This document shows, piece after piece, positions 1 to 6,011 of a DNA stretch of 6,850 bases. How positions within the stretch are numbered: position 1 is the stretch's first letter; each line of letters begins with the position of its first letter. The notes beneath the pieces were generated by a model. The model did no database searches. It was not told the origin of the DNA and saw only the letters and a list, made by a program, of their open reading frames with translations. The stretch is from Bacteriovoracaceae bacterium. Its GTDB lineage: Bacteria > Bdellovibrionota > UBA1018. Position numbers and translations under genes: made by a program. The DNA lies in contig JAHFAB010000021.1 of NCBI GenBank assembly GCA_023250795.1, positions 1 to 6,850 on the forward strand, in the 5' to 3' direction.

Positions 1-1
1 A

Positions 2-877
2 GACTACAACGATCTCAAAGAGTCTCTCGAAAAACTCAAACTCAACGATTCTTCAATCAGTTGGGAGCCTGAGACTTCTACCGCACTTGGATTTGGTTTT
101 CGCTGCGGATTTTTAGGTCTTTTACACATGGATGTGGTCCAAGAAAGACTAGAGCGAGAATACAATCTGGAACTCATCACAACAGCTCCATCCGTTGTGT
201 ATCGGGTCACTCAGACCAATGGCGAAATATCCATGATTGACAATCCAGCCAAACTCCCAGATCAAACAAAAATTGAAAAAATTGAAGAACCTTTTATCAA
301 AATGACCATCCACATGCCTGCAGAATACGTCGGTGCAGTGATGTCTTTGCTTAATGATCGGCGAGGTATCCAAAACAAATTAGATTACATGTCAAGAGGT
401 CGAGTCATGCTGGTTTATCAAATGCCACTCAATGAGATGGTTTTTGATTTTTATGACCGCCTAAAAAGTATTACTAAGGGATATGCATCAATGGACTATG
501 AGCTCATTGACTATCGACCTTCAGAACTGGTGAAGCTTGATATTTTGATCAATGGAGAGCCAGTCGATGCCTTGTCCCTGATTATCCACCGAGAAAAATC
601 TGTTTATCGAGGGAGAGAACTGGCGAAAAAAATGAAAGAACTCATTAGCCGACAAATGTTTGAAGTAGCCATACAGGCCGCCATTGGAACTAAAATTGTA
701 GCTAGAGAAAGTATTTCTGCACTTCGAAAAAACGTCACCGCAAAGTGTTACGGGGGTGATATTTCTAGAAAAAGAAAACTTTTAGAAAAACAAAAAGAAG
801 GTAAAAAAAGAATGAAACAAATTGGAACAGTCGAAATCCCCCAAGAGGCTTTTTTGGCTGTCCTAAAGGTGGATTAG
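2..877 (+). CDS. lepA: Elongation factor 4 (LepA), C-terminal half, 5' end cut by window
   Basis: LepA (EF4) is a ribosome-associated GTPase of the translation-factor family. The reading frame is open from base 2, so 291 residues are visible, roughly half of the usual length of about 600. The GTPase domain lies outside the window. The visible part begins in the EF-G-like domain III/IV region, with the family stretch [20 protein letters not shown] encoded at about 92-151. The EF-G domain V-like part follows. It ends with the LepA-specific C-terminal domain, recognisable by [20 protein letters not shown] and by the ending [13 protein letters not shown]. Conservation is near consensus and no frameshift is seen. 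The Met at 128 is internal and is not the start. The stop lies 10 bases before lepB, a common pairing in bacteria, so the two genes are probably co-transcribed. Confidence 0.97.
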   Translation, partial: DYNDLKESLEKLKLNDSSISWEPETSTALGFGFRCGFLGLLHMDVVQERLEREYNLELITTAPSVVYRVTQTNGEISMIDNPAKLPDQTKIEKIEEPFIKMTIHMPAEYVGAVMSLLNDRRGIQNKLDYMSRGRVMLVYQMPLNEMVFDFYDRLKSITKGYASMDYELIDYRPSELVKLDILINGEPVDALSLIIHREKSVYRGRELAKKMKELISRQMFEVAIQAAIGTKIVARESISALRKNVTAKCYGGDISRKRKLLEKQKEGKKRMKQIGTVEIPQEAFLAVLKVD

Positions 878-887
878 AAATTTTATT

Positions 888-1523
888 ATGGGTAAAATTT
901 TCAAAGATTATGGTCTTGCCATTGGGGTCGCAATTGGTTTGGCGGTTCTGATTCGGTTCTTCTTGATAGAAGCCTACCGCATCCCTAGTACACCTTCGAC
1001 TACACCCTATACAATGGCTCCCACACTCCAACCAGGCGACACTATTTTTGTATCAAAGTTTGAATATGGCCTACGATTTCCCTGGAGTCAGCAACCCTTT
1101 TATTTCAGAAGAAGACCGACCTATGGAGAAGTGGTTGTATTTTCACCTCCTGGCGATTTAGAGATCGATTATATCAAACGGGTAGTTGCTCTTCCGGGTG
1201 ACCGGATAGAATTGAAAAATGGAAGTCTGGTGCTCAATGGAGTACCACTTACTTTAACTTCCCCCCCTCACTCATCTTGTGGTTTGGAAAAACTTCCAGG
1301 TATTACCATTCAGGTTTGCAGAGAGCCCCCACTTTTAGTCGATTTTGGACCGATCACTATTCCTGAGGCTTCTGTCTTTGTTTTAGGAGACACCAGAACT
1401 CAATCGCCAGACATTCGAAAACAAAAAGGGTGGGGAATCATTCCTATCAGTTCGATTAAGGCTCGTGCAAAGTGGATCTGGTTGTCTTTCGATTATAAAC
1501 GTATGTTTAGTAGGATATTATGA
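888..1523 (+). CDS. lepB: Signal peptidase I (LepB), variant with Thr at the nucleophile position
   Basis: Type I signal peptidase family (S26), which removes signal peptides from exported proteins at the outer face of the inner membrane. The protein has 211 residues. One N-terminal membrane segment spans about residues 8-27, followed directly by the active-site strand. The family pattern IPSGSMxPTL is here IPS, then TPSTTPY, then TMAPTL (residues 32-47), so Thr42 sits where the catalytic Ser is expected. The general-base Lys is present (K97 in YIKRVVALPGD), as is the C-terminal box GDTR..SPDIR (167-177), with S173 and D175 kept. Cys131 and Cys144 could form a disulfide in the periplasmic domain. 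The start has only a distant Shine-Dalgarno-like AGGTGGA (867-873), so coupling to lepA is likely. The stop overlaps the pyrB start by 4 bases (ATGA). It may be a threonine-dependent peptidase or an inactive paralogue; another lepB could exist elsewhere. Confidence 0.9.
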   Translation: MGKIFKDYGLAIGVAIGLAVLIRFFLIEAYRIPSTPSTTPYTMAPTLQPGDTIFVSKFEYGLRFPWSQQPFYFRRRPTYGEVVVFSPPGDLEIDYIKRVVALPGDRIELKNGSLVLNGVPLTLTSPPHSSCGLEKLPGITIQVCREPPLLVDFGPITIPEASVFVLGDTRTQSPDIRKQKGWGIIPISSIKARAKWIWLSFDYKRMFSRIL

Positions 1524-2452
1524 ACCTTAAGCACTTACTTTCTGCAAAAGATCTGAGCAAGGTAGAAATTGAAACTCTCTTATTAATTGCTCGTCAGTTT
1601 AAACCTGTTGTAGAAAAGGGAGAAATGGCCACGCTCCTTCAAGGGCAAACGGTCGTTAATTTGTTTTTTGAAAACTCCACACGGACACGCACCTCATTTG
1701 AAATTGCTATCCGAAAACTATCTGGAAGTGTTCTTAATTTTTCGACTTCTACTTCGAGTGTTCAAAAAGGCGAGTCACTCATAGATACTGCAAAAAATAT
1801 CGAAGCCATGCGCCCCCACTGTCTTGTAGTTCGACATCCCTCTGCTGGAAGTCCCGGATTTTTAGCTCGCACCGTCAATCTACCCGTCATTAATGCAGGC
1901 GACGGTTTTCATGAACATCCAACACAAGGACTATTAGACGCTTACACAATCCAGGAAAAACTCGGGAAAATAGCTGGAAAAAGAGTAGTTATCGTCGGAG
2001 ACATCGCACACAGTCGGGTCGCTCGATCAAATATCTATGTATTAAACAAACTCGGTGCTTCTGTCGCCGTCTGTGGACCCCCTACACTTTTGCCACCAGA
2101 GCCTAAATCATTAGGAGTTGATTTTTCATATCGGATCGAACCGCTACTCAAAGATGCTGATGTTGTCATGGCCTTGAGAATCCAACTGGAAAGGCAAAAC
2201 AAAATGCAAATACCCTCTTTGTCAGAATATTCTAGATTTTGGGGAATCAATTTGGAGAGAGCCAAACTCCTCAAAAAAGAAGCTATCATTCTCCATCCTG
2301 GGCCAATCAACAGGGGAGTAGAAATTCACTCCGAGGTAGCAGATGGTCCACGTTCTGTGATTTTAGATCAAGTGACTAATGGAATTTTAATAAAAATGGC
2401 CGTTTTAGCTTCAATATGTAATCCCAAAGGATTAAAACAATGGAACTGCTAA
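1520..2452 (+). CDS. pyrB: Aspartate carbamoyltransferase catalytic subunit
   Basis: PyrB condenses carbamoyl phosphate with L-aspartate to give N-carbamoyl-L-aspartate, the committed step of pyrimidine synthesis in the cytoplasm. The 310-residue length is typical of the catalytic chain. The carbamoyl-phosphate loop FFENSTRTRTSFE (49-61) is intact. So are K83 in VQKGES, R105-H106 in VVRHP, H133 and Q136 in HPTQG, R166 in HSR, R220 in the MALRIQ strand, and HPGPINRGVE (259-268). HPGPINRGVE resembles the HPAPVNRGVEI form of Bacillus-type and other enzymes that lack the PyrI regulatory chain; no pyrI is seen here. The start is inside the lepB stop (ATGA), with AGGA at 1512-1515 as a close ribosome binding site. 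The 3' end overlaps pyrC by 13 bases. All key residues are present, so an active enzyme is expected. Confidence 0.97.
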   Translation: MNLKHLLSAKDLSKVEIETLLLIARQFKPVVEKGEMATLLQGQTVVNLFFENSTRTRTSFEIAIRKLSGSVLNFSTSTSSVQKGESLIDTAKNIEAMRPHCLVVRHPSAGSPGFLARTVNLPVINAGDGFHEHPTQGLLDAYTIQEKLGKIAGKRVVIVGDIAHSRVARSNIYVLNKLGASVAVCGPPTLLPPEPKSLGVDFSYRIEPLLKDADVVMALRIQLERQNKMQIPSLSEYSRFWGINLERAKLLKKEAIILHPGPINRGVEIHSEVADGPRSVILDQVTNGILIKMAVLASICNPKGLKQWNC

Positions 2453-3723
2453 TTAGAGGCGGAAAAATTATTGATCCCTCTCAAAAACTCGATGAGAAAA
2501 AAGATCTGCTCATCGAAGATGGAAAAATAAAAGCGATAGAAAAACCAGGGAAAATTCCGGTTTCCTCTGTAAGGAAAATAATAGAGGCTAAGGGCTTTTG
2601 GGTTTTACCGGGATTGATAGACATTCATGTTCATCTTCGAGAACCCGGATTCGAATATAAAGAGACGCTAGAAACCGGCTCGCGTGCTGCTATTGCTGGA
2701 GGATTTACTTCGATCGCATGCATGGCAAATACTTTTCCAGTCAATGACAGTGCTTCTATTACTGCCTTTATCCGTGAAAAAGCTAAAGCATCTGCACTTT
2801 GTCGAGTCTTCCCTATAGGAGCTGTGAGTAAAGGGCTCAAAGGAGAAGAACTCGCTGAAATTGGAGGCATGGTCGAAGAAGGAGCTCGCGCCATTAGTGA
2901 TGACGGAATGACGGTCATGAACTCTTATCTCATGAGAAAAGCGATGGAATATTCGAAAGCTTTCGGAATTGCGGTCATTAGCCATGCAGAAGATTCCAAC
3001 CTCGTTGGCCTAGGAATGATGAACGAAGGCCCTCTCTCAACAGAGCTCGGCCTAAGAGGCAACCCTGCTGCTGCAGAAGAAATATTAGTGGCTCGTGATA
3101 TTGCGCTTTGCCGCCTGACCCGCTCCCCCATACACATCGCTCATCTATCGACAAAAGTAGCGCTTGATCATGTCATCCGCGCAAAAGAAGCAGGCCTCCC
3201 GGTGACAGCAGAAGTGACTCCCCATCACCTCACTTTGACAGATCAATCACTTAGAGATTATAGCACTCACTATAAAATGGCCCCACCGCTACGCAGCGAA
3301 AAAGATGTCGAAGCCTTACATGAAGGTCTAGCACGAGGATATATTGATATGATTGCAACAGATCACGCCCCTCATAGCATCAACGACAAAGCTCTAGAAT
3401 TTGATCAAGCCGCAAATGGGATTACAGGCCTGCAAACAGCTGTTTCAGTAACACTTGCACTGGTTCATAACAAAACGATTTCTTCCAAACGATGGGTAGA
3501 ATCCATGACTCTTTCCCCAGCAAAATTTCTAGGCATCCCTCATGGCACTCTAAAAAAAGGGACCGTAGCAGACATCACTCTATTAGACCCCAATGAGATT
3601 TGGGTGTACAAAGAAGATCAGGTTTTATCGAAAAGCAAAAACTCACCCTTTATTGGTAGAAAGTTTCGGGGCCGAATCAAAGCAACTCTGCTCGGTGGAA
3701 AAATCGTTTTTGGAGAAGTATAA
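2440..3723 (+). CDS. pyrC: Dihydroorotase, type I
   Basis: PyrC reversibly cyclises N-carbamoyl-L-aspartate to L-dihydroorotate; it is a zinc amidohydrolase of the type I group. The 427-residue length is normal. The metal-binding set is visible: DIHVHLREPG (61-70, H63 and H65), SDDG (153-156, an Asp as bridging ligand in place of the carboxylated Lys of the type II group), H182 in SHAEDSN, H235 in HIAHLS, and the catalytic Asp D308 in IATDHAPH. Substrate residues R67 and N97 are present. The loop that commonly reads KMNPPLR in the family is KMAPPLR here (A281). AAAGG at 2426-2430 is the ribosome binding site, 9 bases before the ATG and inside pyrB. The 13-base overlap suggests coupled synthesis in fixed ratio with PyrB, consistent with the PyrB-PyrC complexes known in some bacteria such as Aquifex; a complex here is inferred. 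Confidence 0.97.
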   Translation: MELLIRGGKIIDPSQKLDEKKDLLIEDGKIKAIEKPGKIPVSSVRKIIEAKGFWVLPGLIDIHVHLREPGFEYKETLETGSRAAIAGGFTSIACMANTFPVNDSASITAFIREKAKASALCRVFPIGAVSKGLKGEELAEIGGMVEEGARAISDDGMTVMNSYLMRKAMEYSKAFGIAVISHAEDSNLVGLGMMNEGPLSTELGLRGNPAAAEEILVARDIALCRLTRSPIHIAHLSTKVALDHVIRAKEAGLPVTAEVTPHHLTLTDQSLRDYSTHYKMAPPLRSEKDVEALHEGLARGYIDMIATDHAPHSINDKALEFDQAANGITGLQTAVSVTLALVHNKTISSKRWVESMTLSPAKFLGIPHGTLKKGTVADITLLDPNEIWVYKEDQVLSKSKNSPFIGRKFRGRIKATLLGGKIVFGEV

Positions 3724-3726
3724 ATA

Positions 3727-4869
3727 ATGCAAACCCCTGGTGTACTCATTCTCGAAGATCCTAACGATAAAGCTCGAAAGACTTTTTCCGGGTTTTTATT
3801 TGGAGCCCTGACTTCTGCAAATCAGATTCGAAAAAAAATAGATTTTGGTTATGGTGAGGTTGTTTTTAATACTTCTATGACGGGCTATCAAGAAATACTT
3901 ACAGATCCGTCTTATTACGGCCAAATGATTTCTATGACTACTCCTCATGTAGGAAATACCGGCGTGAACTCCGAGGATATAGAAAGCTCTCGGATTTGGT
4001 GCTCTGGTTTTATCGTTCATGATTTGTGTCAAAGCCCTTCGAACTGGAGATCAAAGGACGCATTAGACGAATACCTAAAGTTAAATCAAACGCCTGGACT
4101 GTCAGGTATTGACACACGTGCACTGACTCTTTTTTTGAGAACACATGGTGTCGCTCGGGGGCTTATTTTACCTAAAACAGAAGAAGATCTAGCGTCTGCA
4201 CTTTTTTCAGAGCTACCACTCTTTGAGGGAAGAGATCTCATTCAGGAAGTGACAGCAAAAAAACCGTATAGTTGGCCCATCCAACCTACTCAGAAAAAAA
4301 ATAAATTTCATGTTGTTGCCATGGACTTCGGAATAAAGTGGAACTTACTGCGATCACTAGAAGAACTCGGTTGTTCCATAGAAGTAGTTTCTGCAAAAAC
4401 CACCTCTACAGATATTTTGTCTAAAAATCCAGATGGCGTATTTTTATCCAATGGTCCTGGAGATCCAACTGCTGCTCCATACGCAGTGAAAACTGTGCAG
4501 GGTCTTTTAGGAAAAGTCCCTGTTTTTGGCGTCTGTATGGGTCACCAAATCCTTGCTCTCGCTCTTGGGGGGAAAACTTATAAGCTTAAGTTTGGACACA
4601 GAGGAGGGAACCAACCTGTATTCGACAGTTTAAACAGAAAAGTTGAAATCAGCTCGCATAATCATGGTTATTCTGTTGATGGAAACTCACTTCCAAAGGG
4701 AGTAGTGGTCACTCACACGAACTTAAACGATCGAACTGTCGAAGGATTGAGTGTTGCCGAACTCGGTGCTTTTTCTGTACAATATCATCCAGAGGCATGC
4801 CCAGGACCCCATGATTCTGCATCTATTTTTAAAAAATTTATTGAACTCATGAAAACATCACGGAAATAA
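3727..4869 (+). CDS. carA: Carbamoyl-phosphate synthase small (glutamine amidotransferase) chain
   Basis: CarA hydrolyses glutamine and passes ammonia to the large subunit CarB, which makes carbamoyl phosphate for pyrimidines and arginine. The protein has 380 residues, the usual length. The N-terminal CarA-specific domain holds FGYGEVVFNTSMTGYQEILT (40-59), GNTGVN (76-81) and GIDTRAL (127-133). The C-terminal class I glutaminase domain starts near residue 193. It contains LSNGPGDP (240-247), the nucleophile C270 in FGVCMGHQ, KFGHRGGNQPV, and the remaining triad H354 and E356 in QYHPEACPGPHDS. Small departures are W205 in DFGIKWNLL, where Arg is usual, and H311 in SSHNHGY, where Gln is usual. 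The gene follows pyrC after 3 bases, with GGAG at 3712-3715 inside pyrC as ribosome binding site. carB is not in the window and must be elsewhere for the pair to work. Confidence 0.97.
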   Translation: MQTPGVLILEDPNDKARKTFSGFLFGALTSANQIRKKIDFGYGEVVFNTSMTGYQEILTDPSYYGQMISMTTPHVGNTGVNSEDIESSRIWCSGFIVHDLCQSPSNWRSKDALDEYLKLNQTPGLSGIDTRALTLFLRTHGVARGLILPKTEEDLASALFSELPLFEGRDLIQEVTAKKPYSWPIQPTQKKNKFHVVAMDFGIKWNLLRSLEELGCSIEVVSAKTTSTDILSKNPDGVFLSNGPGDPTAAPYAVKTVQGLLGKVPVFGVCMGHQILALALGGKTYKLKFGHRGGNQPVFDSLNRKVEISSHNHGYSVDGNSLPKGVVVTHTNLNDRTVEGLSVAELGAFSVQYHPEACPGPHDSASIFKKFIELMKTSRK

Positions 4870-4872
4870 GAA

Positions 4873-5514
4873 ATGTATCAAAAATACCTAGATCCCGTCA
4901 TCGAAGAATTTATTACAGGAGAATATTTTCGTGAGGTTTATAATGCCAAACAGGAATATTTTACAAAAGCAGGAATTGTTTACGAAGACGATGCAGAATT
5001 CGAACAAAGAATGTGTGTTTTTATGGATTGGTATCTCTTTGACCGAGACCTTCCAAACGTGGATCTTCCACCCATAAAACTCTATTTTAGAAAAAACAAA
5101 GACCGTTTTAATAATGAAGAACTCAATATTTATAAAGATTTTTGTTCCACCATTCACTCTATGTTTTGCCTCAAGCGTTTAACCTTTATGAAAAAAGGGC
5201 TTGTGGTTTCAGATTTATTTTCTAAAAAATCCTATACAGTAGACAACGTTGAGATGAAAAGTGGCTTTACACGTGGAGATATTTTTGAGGCAAGACTGAT
5301 CCCGTTCAAAGGTAGGTTCGAATTTTCAAAAGGCTTTTGTTTCCATCCCACAGAAATGCAATCGTTTATATTAGGTGAAATTAAAAAAATTCGATTTCAA
5401 GACAAGAACCAACAAACCAAACTGATATTACAGCTCTCGGCAATGAAGCTGAAACATTTGAGATTCCAACACATAGAAGTTCAGCACATTTATACTTTTA
5501 ATTCTAAGTTTTAG
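4873..5514 (+). CDS. Conserved-looking hypothetical protein at the end of the pyr operon
   Basis: I do not recognise a named family. The product is 213 residues with no signal peptide or membrane segment, so it is probably cytoplasmic. The N-terminal part (about 1-60) is acidic and aromatic and ends in MDWYLFDRDLP (51-61). A basic, aromatic middle follows. The C-terminal half reads like beta-strands, with RGDIFEARLIPFKGRFEF (134-151) and the patch GFCFHP (154-159). These motif-like blocks look like those of a conserved family. I have a loose memory of similar roughly 200-residue hypothetical proteins in Bdellovibrio- or Myxococcus-like bacteria, which I cannot verify here. It starts 3 bases after carA with only a weak purine-rich ribosome binding site (GGAAATAAGAA, 4862-4872), so it is probably made by translational coupling. 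Being last in the operon does not by itself give it a role in pyrimidine synthesis. Confidence 0.8.
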   Translation: MYQKYLDPVIEEFITGEYFREVYNAKQEYFTKAGIVYEDDAEFEQRMCVFMDWYLFDRDLPNVDLPPIKLYFRKNKDRFNNEELNIYKDFCSTIHSMFCLKRLTFMKKGLVVSDLFSKKSYTVDNVEMKSGFTRGDIFEARLIPFKGRFEFSKGFCFHPTEMQSFILGEIKKIRFQDKNQQTKLILQLSAMKLKHLRFQHIEVQHIYTFNSKF

Positions 5515-5586
5515 GTCTGCCCCACCCAGCCCAAGGAATGACGCAAAAAGCTACACTGTTTCATAATTCTACAACCTGTTGAAACC

Positions 5587-5613
5587 CAAGGGGAAAAAAA
5601 GTTTTTCTCCTTG
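5587..5613. repeat. 12-bp inverted repeat (hairpin) in the intergenic region
   Basis: CAAGGGGAAAAA (5587-5598) pairs with TTTTTCTCCTTG (5602-5613): 12 pairs including one G-U wobble, with a 3-base loop AAG. It begins 73 bases after the stop of the 213-residue gene. No T-run follows on either strand, so it is not a standard intrinsic terminator. It could protect the 3' end of the pyr mRNA, give weak or Rho-assisted termination, or act in control of the next gene. Confidence 0.6.
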
Positions 5614-5681
5614 CCCAGACGTGAGTCTTACTGGTAGTGGATCTCTAAATAAAGGTGGGAAATTTCTCTTACCTATTAACC

Positions 5682-5687
5682 GAGGAG
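5682..5687 (+). promoter_or_regulatory. Strong ribosome binding site of the small exported protein
   Basis: GAGGAG lies 8 bases before the ATG at 5696. It is the best Shine-Dalgarno match in the window and fixes the start of the 68-residue protein. A nearer ATG at 5689 is in another frame and too close to this site. Confidence 0.85.
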
Positions 5688-5695
5688 TATGAGTC

Positions 5696-5902
5696 ATGAA
5701 AAAATTAGCATTAGCAATTGTTGCATTATTTGCCCTTTCCGCAGTTTCTGTATTTGCCGATGAAACAGCAGCACCAGAAGCAGCTCCAAAAATGGAAAAA
5801 GCCCATAAAGGCCATGCAAAAAAAATGAGCAAAAAAGCTAAAAAAGCCAAAAAAAGCGAAAAGCATGAAGAAGCCCCTGCAACAGGCGGCGAAACACATT
5901 AA
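5696..5902 (+). CDS. Small exported lysine/alanine-rich protein
   Basis: A 68-residue protein of no family I can name. Residues 1-21 form a textbook signal peptide: basic MKK, the hydrophobic core LALAIVALFALSAVSV, and the cleavage motif VFA before DE. The predicted mature chain is 47 residues. It has an Ala/Glu/Pro stretch, a very basic centre (about 32-55) with repeats such as KKAKKAKK, and an acidic, Gly/Thr tail. The mature part holds 12 Lys and 4 His and no Cys, and is probably unstructured. No lipobox is present, so periplasmic or secreted location is likely. A strong ribosome binding site before it and two terminators after it indicate an independent and probably abundant transcript. 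Its composition recalls small basic acid-stress or periplasmic cation proteins, but no homology is claimed. A role in binding polyanions (nucleic acid, LPS, peptidoglycan) is only a guess from charge. Confidence 0.85.
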   Translation: MKKLALAIVALFALSAVSVFADETAAPEAAPKMEKAHKGHAKKMSKKAKKAKKSEKHEEAPATGGETH

Positions 5903-5920
5903 TTTTGAGTGTTTCAAAGT

Positions 5921-5949
5921 TTAGAGTTTAAAATAACTCTAATTTTTTT
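5921..5949 (+). terminator. Intrinsic terminator 1 after the small exported-protein gene
   Basis: TTAGAGTT (5921-5928) and AACTCTAA (5935-5942) form a perfect 8-bp stem with a 6-base loop, followed at once by seven T (5943-5949). It begins 19 bases after the stop codon. The stem is A/T-rich, so it may leak. Confidence 0.8.
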
Positions 5950-5954
5950 CTGAG

Positions 5955-6000
5955 AACCCCCGGACCAGTTAAAGAGTTTAACCGATTCGGGGGTTTTTTT
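5955..6000 (+). terminator. Intrinsic terminator 2, G/C-rich, in tandem
   Basis: AACCCCCG (5955-5962) pairs with CGGGGGTT (5988-5995). The hairpin continues inward with mismatches to a second perfect stem, GTTAAA (5968-5973) with TTTAAC (5977-5982), closed by a GAG loop. Seven T (5994-6000) follow. It begins 5 bases after the T-run of terminator 1 and is the stronger of the two. Confidence 0.92.
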
Positions 6001-6011
6001 ATTCAACCCTT

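Larger units (their letters stand above)
5515..5695 (+). promoter_or_regulatory. Intergenic leader before the small exported-protein gene
   Basis: This 181-base stretch has no gene I can support. It must contain the end of the pyr transcript, the promoter of the 68-residue protein gene, or both. It holds a 12-bp hairpin (5587-5613), a perfect 8-bp palindrome GAAATTTC (5659-5666) and a strong ribosome binding site (5682-5687). No convincing -35/-10 pair is visible. The best I could find is GTGAGT at 5621 with TCTAAA at 5644, spaced 17 bases, matching consensus at only 3/6 and 4/6, so the promoter position is open. Confidence 0.5.

Noticed and set aside
128..877. A complete 249-residue protein starting at the ATG at 128
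   Set aside because: The frame is open upstream to base 2 and the upstream residues match LepA, so this Met is internal.
765..1031. Minus-strand open frame across the lepA-lepB junction
   Set aside because: It mirrors two well-conserved genes, has poor composition, and shows no motif or ribosome binding site.
2668..2985. Minus-strand open frames of 95-105 codons inside pyrC
   Set aside because: Shadow frames opposite a strongly conserved enzyme with all catalytic motifs; no independent support.
2440..3723. PyrC as an inactive, structural pseudo-dihydroorotase
   Set aside because: H63, H65, the Asp of SDDG, H182, H235 and D308 are all present, so loss of activity is not supported.
5587..5613. 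Calling the 12-bp hairpin an intrinsic terminator of the pyr operon
   Set aside because: No T-run follows the stem on either strand; it is kept as an inverted repeat of unknown role.
5621..5649. Promoter GTGAGT / TCTAAA with 17-base spacing for the small gene
   Set aside because: Only 3/6 and 4/6 matches to the sigma-70 consensus; such matches are frequent by chance, so it is not listed as a feature.
5569..5917. Minus-strand open frames opposite the small exported-protein gene
   Set aside because: Their Phe-rich sequence is simply the complement of Lys codons, and the plus strand has signal peptide, ribosome binding site and terminators.
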